From: Anaerolineae bacterium
GTDB taxonomy: Bacteria > Chloroflexota > Anaerolineae > Caldilineales > Caldilineaceae
Reading direction: 5' to 3'
Length of the DNA stretch: 64,000 bases
Assembly (NCBI GenBank): GCA_030432295.1
Contig: JAUIHI010000007.1
Span: forward strand, 124,001-188,000
The position numbers were made by a program, and so were the translations under genes. Below, piece by piece: positions 57,074 to 64,000 of this stretch. Numbering within the stretch: position 1 is the first letter of the stretch; each line of letters begins with the position of its first letter. Under the pieces are notes generated by a model. That model was not told where the DNA came from. It saw only the letters and a list, made by a program, of their open reading frames with translations, and searched no databases.

Positions 57074-57848
57074 CTCCGCCGCCCCAGTCCATCTCGTCCA
57101 GGTCACGGGGGGCACGGGGTTTGTAGAGAATGTAGGCCAGCCCCACACCCATAAAATAGAGCAGAATCAGGGGGGCCATCACAACCGCCATATTGACCGG
57201 ATCGACGGTGGGTGTGATCATCGCCGCGATGACAGAGACAATCACAATCGCCTGCCGCCAGTAGCTCAATAGCTGAGGTCCGTTGACCAGCCCAATGCGG
57301 GCCATAAACGCAATGACGAGAGGTGTCTCAAAAAAGACGCCGATCCAGAAGACGATGCGGGTGACAAAGCCAATATATTTGTCGATCGTCCATTCCTGGT
57401 TGATGACTGTGCCCAGAAAATTCTGCAAAAATCCCACAGCCACAGGCAGCATAATAAAATAGGCAAAGGCCGCGCCCGTAAAAAAGAGCAGCATAATACC
57501 CGGCATCAGAATAAGCAGGGAACGTTTTTCGTGGGGATAGAGACCGGGGGCAATAAAGGCGATGATCTGGTAGACCATCACCGGCATGGCAAAGACTGCG
57601 CCGGAGGCAAAGCCCACTTTGAAGAAAATGCCGATGGTGTCGGTCGGCCCCAGGGCTTGCAGTTTCGTGCCAACAGGCGCGGTGATAAATTGCAGCAGTG
57701 GCGTGACAAAGAGGAAGCTAATTACTGTCCCAATCGATAGCGCAGCCACAATCCAGATCATCCGGTCGCGCAACTCGGACAGGTGATCCAGAAGCCCCAT
57801 ACGGCTCTCATCCAACTCTTCGGGAAGGGGCGTGATAGCCTGGGTCAT
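57063..57848 (-). CDS. tatC: Sec-independent translocase TatC
   Basis: A 261-residue protein with six transmembrane segments. Seen: 'GLLDHLSELRDRMIW' (the conserved N-terminal L-x-E-L-R site for twin-arginine signals), 'FKVGFASGAVFAMPVMVYQIIAFIAPGLYPHEKR' and 'RIVFWIGVFFETPLVIAFMARIGLV'. TatC is the receptor for folded Tat substrates. Four-base overlap with tatA/B. Confidence 0.96.
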   Translation of the reverse strand: MTQAITPLPEELDESRMGLLDHLSELRDRMIWIVAALSIGTVISFLFVTPLLQFITAPVGTKLQALGPTDTIGIFFKVGFASGAVFAMPVMVYQIIAFIAPGLYPHEKRSLLILMPGIMLLFFTGAAFAYFIMLPVAVGFLQNFLGTVINQEWTIDKYIGFVTRIVFWIGVFFETPLVIAFMARIGLVNGPQLLSYWRQAIVIVSVIAAMITPTVDPVNMAVVMAPLILLYFMGVGLAYILYKPRAPRDLDEMDWGGGDDE

Positions 57849-58726
57849 GCCTGTTCCTCCTCAACGACCACACGCTGGGGATCTGGACTCTCCACATCCT
57901 CGTCCGGTTGGGACGAGTCATCGCCATTGCCGTTGCCGTTGCTGTTGCCGTTGGCCGTTGGTTCTGCGACCGCTGTTGTTTCAGCGACTGCTGTTTCTGC
58001 CCGCGGGGTGGGTGGTGCAATCGAATTCTCAGACGCTTTAGGAATCAGTGAATTGGCCGCGGCTTTGGCTGCGGCTATCTCTGTGGCATCGGCTTTTTGC
58101 TTGACAAAAGGCGCAGAGGCCGGGGAAGTCTGGTCGTCTTTGCTGCGCTGTTTGGGCTGTTTTGCCCCAGGCTCAGCAGAAGCAGGGGCAGGGGCTTCGT
58201 CGCCTTCGGCAGAACCGCCTGTCTCAGCGGTTGTCTTTGCCTCGGCGGAGTCCGAACTGGCTGTCTCCAGCGCTGCCGGAGAGAGTGGCTCTGCCGCTGT
58301 TTCGCCTTCGTCTTCGGCTGCCGCCGCAGTACTCTGTGCCGCTTTCTGCGCCTCCACAGCCTTTTTCGCTGCCTCGTCAGCCTTCTTCTTTTCGTCGGCT
58401 TTGCGCTTATCCTCCGCCTTTTTGGCGTCGGCTTTCCTTTTCTCTTCTGCCTTCTTCTTTTCCTCGACCTTTTTGGCTTTTTCTATTTCCTTCTCGCTCG
58501 GCTCGTCCAACACCTTTTGAATCTGATAACGGGGGTCAAGCTCCCGGATGTCGCCAAACTCATCCCCCAACTGGGACGTGAGCGTACTCGACAAATCTCG
58601 AATCTGCCGAATAATGTTGGCAATCTGACGCACGGCACCAGGCAACCGCTCCGGCCCCAGAAAAATCAGGGCGAAGATAAGAATGAAAATCAATTCCATT
58701 GGGCCAATGCCGAAAAAGCTATCCAT
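57845..58726 (-). CDS. tatA: TatA/TatB-family protein with long charged tail
   Basis: A 293-residue protein. The N-terminus 'FFGIGPMELIFILIFALIFLGPERLPGAVRQI' is a TatA/B transmembrane segment, G-P hinge and amphipathic helix. Residues about 80-145 are a Lys/Glu/Ala-rich helix ('EKEIEKAKKVEEKKKAEEKR'), then an Ala/Ser/Glu-rich disordered region to the end. Ordinary TatA/B are 60-170 aa, so the tail is long. It forms the pore/receptor with TatC. Whether it acts as TatA or TatB cannot be decided. Confidence 0.9.
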   Translation of the reverse strand: MDSFFGIGPMELIFILIFALIFLGPERLPGAVRQIANIIRQIRDLSSTLTSQLGDEFGDIRELDPRYQIQKVLDEPSEKEIEKAKKVEEKKKAEEKRKADAKKAEDKRKADEKKKADEAAKKAVEAQKAAQSTAAAAEDEGETAAEPLSPAALETASSDSAEAKTTAETGGSAEGDEAPAPASAEPGAKQPKQRSKDDQTSPASAPFVKQKADATEIAAAKAAANSLIPKASENSIAPPTPRAETAVAETTAVAEPTANGNSNGNGNGDDSSQPDEDVESPDPQRVVVEEEQA

Positions 58727-58802
58727 GAGCGTCTATTTCGGGAAGTGAATGCAGGTGTGGTCCCCGCATATCAATTGTGATTTGTGCAATAATCCAGGGC
58801 TT

Positions 58803-58883
58803 TTTTGTAAACACGAATAAGAAGAAACACAGATTGGATAAGAGTAGATATATCCGTGTTTTTTTCTATCTGTGTTTACAAAA
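58803..58883. repeat. Inverted repeat upstream of tatA
   Basis: 12-bp outer arms ttttgtaaacac (58803-58814) and gtgtttacaaaa (58872-58883), plus inner acacagattggata/tatccgtgt. Words of this family ('aacacagat', 'ggatat') resemble the aatcagcg repeats. It separates nusB and tatA. Confidence 0.7.
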
Positions 58884-58910
58884 GAATTCTTTGGTTCTAG
58901 CCACGTCAGG

Positions 58911-59462
58911 TTAGGGTGTAGCAGCGATCTCTTTGAGCGCCGTACCCAGCACGCCGTTGATAAAGCGGGGGCTGCTGTCGCTGCCAAAAATCTTCGCCAG
59001 TTCAACCGCTTCGTTCACCACAACTTTGGAAGGGGCGTCAGAGTCCGGGTTCAACAGTTCAAAGATCGACATTCGCAAAATATTGCGGTCAATCACAGCC
59101 AACTGGTCCACCGGCCATTCGGGAGCGTATTGGGCGATCAGCCGGTCCATATCGTCTTTGTGGGTCACAACACCGCTGATGATCCAACGCAGGAAGGCCA
59201 ACCCCTCGGCCTCCAGCCGTGCAGTGGACTGGCGGGCTTCCAGCACAGGGCCGGGCTTGTGGGTGGTCGTGTCAATCTCATAGAGCGCTTGCAGCGCGGC
59301 CCGCCGGGCCTTGCGTCGCTGGGCAATGGACTGGGAATAGGCGCTCTTAAACGCTCCGTTCTCGTCAGCCACCGGGTTACTGTCAAATTGCCCGCTCTCA
59401 AAATCGTCGGTTTCGGGTCTCGGTTTTTGGGGTCGGGCTGGTTTGCCAACTTTGCCTGCCAT
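58911..59462 (-). CDS. nusB: Transcription antitermination protein NusB
   Basis: A 183-residue NusB with a roughly 45-residue basic N-terminal extension before 'RRKARRAALQALYEIDTT'. Then 'DQLAVIDRNILRMSIFELL' and 'VVVNEAVELAKIFGSDSSPRFINGVLGTAL', the standard C-terminal signature. NusB with NusE binds boxA RNA for rRNA antitermination. ATG 59462 (GGAG upstream) preferred to a TTG at 59483. Lies 24 bp after fabG. Confidence 0.94.
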   Translation of the reverse strand: MAGKVGKPARPQKPRPETDDFESGQFDSNPVADENGAFKSAYSQSIAQRRKARRAALQALYEIDTTTHKPGPVLEARQSTARLEAEGLAFLRWIISGVVTHKDDMDRLIAQYAPEWPVDQLAVIDRNILRMSIFELLNPDSDAPSKVVVNEAVELAKIFGSDSSPRFINGVLGTALKEIAATP

Positions 59463-59486
59463 ACGATTTTTGCTCCAGGCCAAAGC

Positions 59487-60233
59487 CTACATCATTACCA
59501 GACCGCCGTCAACCGACAGCACTTGCCCAGTGATAAAGCCAGCCCGTTCGCTGGCAAGAAAAGCCACGGCCCAGGCCACCTCTTCCGGTTCACCCAAGCG
59601 GCCTACGGGCGTCTGGGCAATGGTGGCGGCCTTCTGTTCGTCGCTCAGCACATCGGTCAGGGCAGTCGGGATAAAGCCGGGAGCCACCGCATTGATGGTG
59701 ATATTGCGGCTGCCGACTTCCCGGGCCAGGCTCTTTGTAAAGCCAATAACACCCGCTTTGCTGGCCGCGTAGTTGGCCTGTCCGGCTTGCCCGGCCAGCC
59801 CCACTACACTGGTGATATTGATGATGCGGCCACCCCGACGGCGTACCATTCCACGCAGCGCGGCTTTGGTCACATTGAAAACGCTGTCCAGATTGGTCTC
59901 AATAACTGTATCCCAGGCATCCTTTTTCATCGTCAAAAGAAGGGTGTCCCGGGTCGTGCCCGCATTGTTGACCAGAATGTCCAGGGGGCCAAGTTCGGCT
60001 TCCACCGCTTTGACCAACTGGGCAGATGCGTCAAAATCGCTCACATCCGCCTGGAAGACGGCGCACTTTCCGCCCGCGGCCTGAATTTCGGCGGCGATGG
60101 CGTTGGCCCCTTCCGGGTTGCTGCGATAGTTGATGCCGACGGCCGCGCCCTGGGCTGCAAACTCTTTGGCGATGGCGGCTCCGATGCCGCTGCTGCTGCC
60201 CGTGACGAGGACGACTTTACCGGAAAAATCCAT
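59487..60233 (-). CDS. fabG: 3-oxoacyl-[ACP] reductase
   Basis: A 248-residue short-chain dehydrogenase for fatty acid elongation. Seen: 'VVLVTGSSSGIGAAIAKEFAAQGAAVGINYRS' (cofactor loop), 'ILVNNAGTTRD', catalytic Ser-Tyr-Lys in 'GGRIINITSVVGLAGQAGQANYAASKAGVIGFTKS' and 'SVDGGLVM' at the end. The start at ATG 60233 removes 33 repeat-encoded codons. In order with fabD, rpmF and nusB. Confidence 0.95.
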   Translation of the reverse strand: MDFSGKVVLVTGSSSGIGAAIAKEFAAQGAAVGINYRSNPEGANAIAAEIQAAGGKCAVFQADVSDFDASAQLVKAVEAELGPLDILVNNAGTTRDTLLLTMKKDAWDTVIETNLDSVFNVTKAALRGMVRRRGGRIINITSVVGLAGQAGQANYAASKAGVIGFTKSLAREVGSRNITINAVAPGFIPTALTDVLSDEQKAATIAQTPVGRLGEPEEVAWAVAFLASERAGFITGQVLSVDGGLVMM

Positions 60234-60257
60234 GAAACGCTTTCCTGTTTCTAGAAT

Positions 60258-60290
60258 AGCCACTGATGAACACTGATAAAACAGGGATAA
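60258..60290. repeat. 'gccactgatgaacactgat' repeat upstream of fabG
   Basis: Half of a palindrome of the family seen at 14033 and 20247; it encodes the spurious N-terminal extension of the fabG frame. Confidence 0.55.
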
Positions 60291-60367
60291 ATTTGTCTCT
60301 GCGCGTTCGTGCCGTCCGCTATTATACCCCACTCCCGTCAGAGGCGAAAGCTGATTGGGTGGCCTGC

Positions 60368-60406
60368 AAAAAAGACCTGCCAGGTTTAAGAAAACCTGGC
60401 AGGTCT
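60368..60406 (-). terminator. Intrinsic terminator after fabD
   Basis: 15-bp arms 60373-60387 (agacctgccaggttt) and 60392-60406, 4-nt loop, with six U on the minus strand. It belongs to the same family as the hairpin that codes for the vertex-protein tail at 17446. Confidence 0.92.
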
Positions 60407-60412
60407 CACCAT

Positions 60413-61396
60413 TTACACCCGAAAGCGGGCGATAAAAGCTTCGACACCCGCCGGATCGGCCACGCTCAGTCGCTCGCTCTTGCGGGCAATGCGCTTCATC
60501 AGTCCGGACAGCACATCGCCGGGGCCGACTTCTACAAATGTCTCCACCCCCGCGTCCACCGCGTGCTGCATAGAGGCTGTCCAGCGCACACTGCCGGTCA
60601 ACTGGGCCACCAGTTCGGCGCGGATGGCGTCGGCACTGGTGAGGGGCGCGGCGCTGGTGTTGCCGATGACAGGCGCAACCGGCGGGTGAATCGGCGTCGC
60701 GTCGATGGCCGCCTTCAGTTCTGCCGCGGCCGGGGCCATCAGCGGGCTATGAGCGGCAATACTCACGGCCAGTGCTACGACTTTGCGTGCGCCCGCGGCG
60801 GCCAGGTCAGCCATAGCCCGCTCCATTCCCGTCCGGTCGCCGGAGATGACGATCTGTCCAGGGCAATTGTCGTTGGCAACCTGGACAATGCCACCGGTCG
60901 CAGCCTGGGCATCGGTGCACACCTGGGCCACCACTGCTTCGTCCAGGGCCAAAATCGCGGCCATCAGCCCCGGGGAATTCTGGCCGGCTTCCTTCATCAG
61001 CCGTCCCCGCTCCCGCACCAGGCGCAGACCGTCGGCAAAAGTGAGGCTGCCCGTAGCCACCAGCGCGGAGTATTCGCCCATACTGTGGCCCGCAAAAAAT
61101 GTGGGCGTGGGCAGGTGATTACCCAGTTCGCTTTGCAGCGCGGCCAGGGTGGCTGTGCTCGCGGCCAGGAGCGCAGGTTGGGCGTTGATGGTATCGGTCA
61201 AGCTCTCTTCGGGTCCGTCAAAGCAGAGCGCGCTGAGAGAAAAGCCCAGCACATCGTCGGCCTCTTCAAAGATCGCCTTGGACGCGGGGTAGTGCCCGAC
61301 CAATTCGCTGGCCATGCCGACTGCCTGGCTGCCCTGGCCGGGAAAGAGCAGAGCGAGGGGCGTTGGATTGTCCCCATAGACGAATGCTTCAGCCAT
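60413..61396 (-). CDS. fabD: Malonyl-CoA:ACP transacylase
   Basis: A 327-residue enzyme loading malonyl onto ACP. Seen: 'LALLFPGQGSQAVGM', nucleophile in 'FFAGHSMGEYSALVATGSL' (G-H-S-x-G), 'GGIVQVANDNCPGQIVISG' and 'AVSIAAHSPLMAPAAAELKAAI' with the catalytic His. ATG 61396 lies six bases after AGGAGGA; an earlier ATG (61417) contains this site and is less likely. Confidence 0.96.
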   Translation of the reverse strand: MAEAFVYGDNPTPLALLFPGQGSQAVGMASELVGHYPASKAIFEEADDVLGFSLSALCFDGPEESLTDTINAQPALLAASTATLAALQSELGNHLPTPTFFAGHSMGEYSALVATGSLTFADGLRLVRERGRLMKEAGQNSPGLMAAILALDEAVVAQVCTDAQAATGGIVQVANDNCPGQIVISGDRTGMERAMADLAAAGARKVVALAVSIAAHSPLMAPAAAELKAAIDATPIHPPVAPVIGNTSAAPLTSADAIRAELVAQLTGSVRWTASMQHAVDAGVETFVEVGPGDVLSGLMKRIARKSERLSVADPAGVEAFIARFRV

Positions 61397-61419
61397 CTTT
61401 CTCTCCTCCTGGCTCATCC

Positions 61420-61454
61420 AGAAGTTCGACTTTTTAGAAGAAAGTCGAACTTCT
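61420..61454. terminator. 'gaagttcgacttt' hairpin between rpmF and fabD
   Basis: 14-bp arms 61420-61433 and 61441-61454 around 7 nt. Sister of the hairpin at 21865. It may reduce read-through from rpmF into fabD. Confidence 0.75.
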
Positions 61455-61531
61455 GCTCATAACAAATAGGGGACTCGGCCTGAGTGCCGACATCCCCTAT
61501 TTGCTGGTCGTCAATTCCAATCCAGACCCAC

Positions 61532-61729
61532 TTAAGCCGTTGCGGTGTCGTCAACATCCAACACTTGCAGCCGACCGCCGTAGGAGCCACAGCTTGGGCA
61601 GACCCGGTGGGGCAGGGTCTTCTTACCACACTGCTGGCAATTCACCAGGTGGGGAATGCCGATGGCATCGTGGGCGCGGCGGCGATCCCGACGGCCTTTG
61701 CTCAATTTACGCTTGGGTTGCGGTCCCAT
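61532..61729 (-). CDS. rpmF: Ribosomal protein bL32
   Basis: A 65-residue zinc-type L32: 'MGPQPKRKLSKGRRDRRRAHDAI' then 'LVNCQQCGKKTLPHRVCPSCGSYGGR' with two C-x2-C pairs. ATG 61729 replaces a 12-codon longer frame. It follows yceD, the usual genomic partner. Confidence 0.96.
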   Translation of the reverse strand: MGPQPKRKLSKGRRDRRRAHDAIGIPHLVNCQQCGKKTLPHRVCPSCGSYGGRLQVLDVDDTATA

Positions 61730-61788
61730 AACCAGTTTCTCCTTTGGTACAAAAATCCAGCACAAGTGCGGTTCGGTTTGTTGTCTTC

Positions 61789-61835
61789 AACCAATCAGCC
61801 GACAGTAAATTTGTTGACTGGTTGATTAGTTGGTT
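61789..61835. repeat. 'accaatcag ... ctggttgatt' repeat at the yceD 3' end
   Basis: aaccaatcagcc (61789) and gactggttgattagttggtt (to 61835) are inverted. It covers the yceD stop codon and the rpmF upstream region. Confidence 0.6.
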
Positions 61836-62410
61836 TCTTCTGTGTCGTTCTTTTGTAACTCCAGCAGCGCGGCCCAACGGGGGTCTACGGCTGGCTGATC
61901 GTCTGTCTCGTCCAAATCGGCGTGGACCTCCGCCATCTCGCTCATCCGCTCGGCAAAGTTTGGACAATTCTCCGGGTCGGCGAAAGCGCAACGGGGAATC
62001 ATCGGCATAGCCAGCCACGTGCTCTGGCGCAATACTTCGCTGATGTCCAGGATGTGGTGATCGTCGATGAGCAGGGCAAAATCTTCCAGATCTTCGCTCT
62101 GCCCCTCAAACTCATCCGGCAGCAGAAAGCGACCAGTGGTCACTTCTGTCAGCGGTCGAAAGCTCTCTTCAAACGAGATTTCAATCTGGGCGGGAATCGG
62201 TTCCAAACAACGGCCACAATCCACCTGTACAGTTGCATCGAACTGCCCGGAGGCCAACACTCCGCTGTGGGTGCGTAACAGACGCAATGTGCCTGTCAAA
62301 TTCGAGAGCGGAATCAATTCTGGGTCCAACCCAATCAGGCTTTCGTCCAACTGATAGGTGCGGGTGGCACCGATCTGTTCTTTCAAAAGCTGGGCAACGT
62401 TGAACTGCAT
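61826..62410 (-). CDS. yceD: DUF177/YceD-family protein
   Basis: A 194-residue protein: 'MQFNVAQLLKEQIGATRTYQLDE', 'VDCGRCLEPIPAQIEISFEESFRPL' (C-x-R-C pattern), 'EDLEDFALLIDDHHILDISEVLRQSTWLAMPMIPRC' -the standard DUF177 ending with a Cys motif ('RCAFADPENCPNF'). The family is linked to 23S rRNA processing and ribosome assembly and is nearly always next to rpmF, as here. ATG 62410 has AAGGAG seven bases upstream. Last codons and stop lie in a 'gttgattagttgg' repeat. Confidence 0.9.
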   Translation of the reverse strand: MQFNVAQLLKEQIGATRTYQLDESLIGLDPELIPLSNLTGTLRLLRTHSGVLASGQFDATVQVDCGRCLEPIPAQIEISFEESFRPLTEVTTGRFLLPDEFEGQSEDLEDFALLIDDHHILDISEVLRQSTWLAMPMIPRCAFADPENCPNFAERMSEMAEVHADLDETDDQPAVDPRWAALLELQKNDTEETN

Positions 62411-62624
62411 CACGAAACTCCTTATGTCGCGCTCCACAAATACAGCCGGTGTCCAAGCGTGGCCCCACGGCTGCATATACACGCAGACAGACGAACATTA
62501 TAGAATGGGGATGATCTCCTGTCAAAACCGGGGTGGGGTGAATTTCGACAGAGTATGGCAAAAGTGATAAGATTGTTCGGGTGCGCGGGCGTTATCGTAG
62601 TTTCCACAGTTTTATGTGTGAAAA

Positions 62625-62653
62625 TTGACATATCTACCAAAATCGTCTATACT
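62625..62653 (+). promoter_or_regulatory. Promoter of the sufR-sufC unit
   Basis: TTGACA at 62625-62630, 17-bp spacer, TATACT at 62648-62653; 44 bp before the sufR start codon. Near-consensus for the housekeeping sigma factor. A SufR-like repressor would be expected to bind here (inference). Confidence 0.85.
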
Positions 62654-62696
62654 CCTCCTAACGTCGCCTGCATTGACCGCAAATTAGGGATTGTTA

Positions 62697-63350
62697 ATGA
62701 CATTCGCATTAGGAACTGATACAGAATCACCGGCCTGGCAGATTGTAGAATATTTGCAACGCAATGCCTCGGCCACTATTAAAGAGTTGGAAGGGCTGCT
62801 GGGTGTTACCCCCTCTGCCGTGCGCCAACACTTGGCCGGGCTACAGGCCGCTGGCTATGTGGCGCGCAGCACAGCCAATAGCGGTGTGGGGCGACCCTAT
62901 CACATTTATACAGCCACCGAAGAGTCACGGCATCTGTTTGACTGCCATTGCGACGACTTGGCCCTGACAATGCTGGAAGAGATGTTTGAGATGGTGGGGC
63001 CGGACAACATCACCCATCTTCTGAAGCGGGTGAGCGGACGGCTGGCAAACCGTTATGCTGGCTCGGTCAAATCACCGGTCTTGTTGAACCGGGTGCAGGA
63101 GATGGCCGGTGTGTTGGGTAAATTGGGTGTCCTGACCGATGTAATCGCCCACGACACCGACACGATTATGCTGAAAACTTATAATTGCCCCTATCACGAA
63201 TTGGCCCAGGAACACCGGCAGATTTGCGATATGGACCAGGAAATGATGCAGCAGGTGCTGGGCCACGACGTGGCGCTGAATGCCTGCATTATGGATGGGG
63301 ACGGGGGCTGTTCTTTTACCGTCACCAAAGATAGAACCGTTTACTCGTAA
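62697..63350 (+). CDS. SufR-like Fe-S-sensing transcriptional regulator
   Basis: A 217-residue regulator. N-terminal winged helix: 'IVEYLQRNASATIKELEGLLGVTPSAVRQHLAGLQAAGYV' with a wing 'SGVGRPYHIY'. The C-terminal half has clustered cysteines 'TYNCPYHELAQEHRQICDMDQ' and 'NACIMDGDGGCSF', the pattern used by SufR for an Fe-S cluster. It sits directly before sufC, the standard arrangement in cyanobacteria and Chloroflexota, and should repress the operon when Fe-S supply is sufficient. ATG 62697. Confidence 0.88.
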   Translation: MTFALGTDTESPAWQIVEYLQRNASATIKELEGLLGVTPSAVRQHLAGLQAAGYVARSTANSGVGRPYHIYTATEESRHLFDCHCDDLALTMLEEMFEMVGPDNITHLLKRVSGRLANRYAGSVKSPVLLNRVQEMAGVLGKLGVLTDVIAHDTDTIMLKTYNCPYHELAQEHRQICDMDQEMMQQVLGHDVALNACIMDGDGGCSFTVTKDRTVYS

Positions 63351-63367
63351 CACTGCAACAAAAGAGA

Positions 63368-63434
63368 AACCACGAAGTCACGAAGTCACAAAGAAAAGCA
63401 AAAAAGCCCTTCGTGTCTTTGAGTCTTAGTGGTT
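63368..63434. repeat. 'aaccacgaag' palindrome between sufR and sufC
   Basis: aaccacgaagtcacgaagtc on the left and cttcgtgtctttgagtctta gtggtt on the right. Third intergenic copy of the family at 17086 and 52068. It lies within the sufR-sufC transcript. Confidence 0.8.
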
Positions 63435-63480
63435 GTATTCTCTGGCGAGGCAAATTTCATTTCAAGGAGTTAAGACAACA

Positions 63481-64000
63481 ATGAGCGTTTTGGAAATCCG
63501 CAATCTCCACGCAACTGTGGGCGACACAGAAATTCTCAAAGGCGTGAACCTGACCCTGCGCAGCGGGGAGATCCACGCGATGATGGGGCCGAACGGCTCT
63601 GGCAAGTCCACCCTTTCCTACATTATTGCCGGCCATCCCCACTACCAGGTCACCGAAGGCGATATTCTGCTGGACGGTGAGAGTATTCTGGATATGGAAG
63701 CCGACGAGCGGGCGCGGGCCGGTATCTTCCTGGCCTTCCAATACCCGGTGGCTGTGCCCGGTGTCAGTGTTGCCAACTTCCTGCGCACGGCTGTCTCGAA
63801 TGTGCGGGGCTATACCGAAGCCGATAAGAATGGCAACGAGAACGGCAGCAGCGGCGTCATCGGCAGCAATCTGATGCCCATGCGCGAGTTCCGCCGGGAG
63901 CTGACCAGCAAAATGAAGGAATTCAATGTGGATTCCAGCTTTGCCCGGCGCTACCTGAACGACGGCTTCTCTGGTGGCGAAAAGAAGCGCACAGAAGTAT
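63481..64000 (+). CDS. sufC: Fe-S cluster assembly ATPase SufC, 3' end outside window
   Basis: The first 173 residues of SufC are visible. Seen: '[48 protein letters not shown]' (Walker A), '[22 protein letters not shown]' (Q-loop with the SufC-type 'FQYP-E/V-PGVS'), and 'FSGGEKKR', the signature motif. A short Gly/Asn/Ser insertion ('[15 protein letters not shown]') follows the Q-loop. SufC hydrolyses ATP in the SufBCD scaffold. AAGGAG precedes the ATG by 11 bases. Confidence 0.96.
   Translation, partial: MSVLEIRNLHATVGDTEILKGVNLTLRSGEIHAMMGPNGSGKSTLSYIIAGHPHYQVTEGDILLDGESILDMEADERARAGIFLAFQYPVAVPGVSVANFLRTAVSNVRGYTEADKNGNENGSSGVIGSNLMPMREFRRELTSKMKEFNVDSSFARRYLNDGFSGGEKKRTEV

Noticed and set aside
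1-64000. CRISPR array
   Set aside because: The tandem repeats seen have 7- or 8-bp periods without unique spacers of 30-40 bp; no cas gene is present.

Overview
The window looks like a chromosomal segment of a moderately GC-rich bacterium, most likely a member of the Chloroflexota (Caldilineae/Anaerolineae side). This is an inference from gene content: a nearly complete purine cluster with a PurS-PurL fusion, a bacterial HMG-CoA reductase, a BmpA-type nucleoside ABC transporter, a Tat operon, a STAND/TPR protein, a SufR-like regulator before sufC, and many intergenic palindromes with 7- or 8-bp periodicity. No rRNA operon or phage genome is present.

Layout. Positions 1-14015 (minus strand) hold purM (cut by the window edge), HMG-CoA reductase, purD, purF, purK, purE, purC, purQ and purL. 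They are interrupted by a HicAB pair, a DUF2442 protein and a PIN toxin/antitoxin pair. A tRNA-Glu lies upstream of purL. Positions 14.4-20.2 kb hold a lipoprotein with a zinc-protease motif, a BrnT/BrnA toxin-antitoxin operon with a clear promoter, and a minus-strand carbohydrate operon: methylglyoxal synthase, a Gfo/Idh oxidoreductase, glucokinase, two microcompartment vertex proteins (EutN/CcmL) and a class II aldolase. Positions 20.3-24.8 kb carry an MTA-phosphorylase-like protein coupled to a degenerate beta-lactamase-fold protein, ruvB, a DksA/TraR zinc-finger protein and upp. Positions 25-34.4 kb carry a flavoprotein, two secreted proteins, a globin, a 901-aa STAND/TPR protein, a histone-deacetylase-family amidohydrolase and an ASCH protein.

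Positions 34.4-38.6 kb form an AT-richer island and the best candidate for an uncommon system. Three overlapping genes match the ABC-three-component (ABC-3C) conflict-system layout: a DUF4297-like nuclease effector, a small middle component and an SMC/Rad50-like ATPase with two CxxC motifs. The ATPase has Arg in place of the Walker A Lys. A VapB-like antitoxin overlaps its 3' end and is followed by a vapC gene that has lost almost its whole interior.

Positions 38.7-47.3 kb encode an uncharacterised protein, a four-gene BMP-type nucleoside importer, a recombinase-like protein without a recognisable catalytic Tyr, and purine nucleoside phosphorylase. Together with upp and the purine cluster this gives synthesis plus salvage of nucleobases. 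Positions 47.3-56 kb carry a GNAT acetyltransferase behind a promoter, a 24-codon ORF and two intrinsic terminators; proS; thioredoxin; an OsmC protein; a CoA-binding protein; an acyl-CoA ligase; and a PAP2 phosphatase with a decayed duplicate of its tail and a 41-aa membrane peptide nearby. Positions 56-64 kb hold an NTP-transferase, tatC, tatA/B, nusB, fabG, fabD, rpmF, yceD, and a divergent sufR-sufC unit cut by the window edge.

Several families of short palindromes recur (heptamer arrays; 'aaccacgaag' and 'aatcagcg' families; 'agacctgcc' and 'aagttcgact' hairpins). Many form gene ends or sit in frame inside conserved genes (purK, purC, purQ, purL, a vertex protein), where they add short low-complexity peptides.
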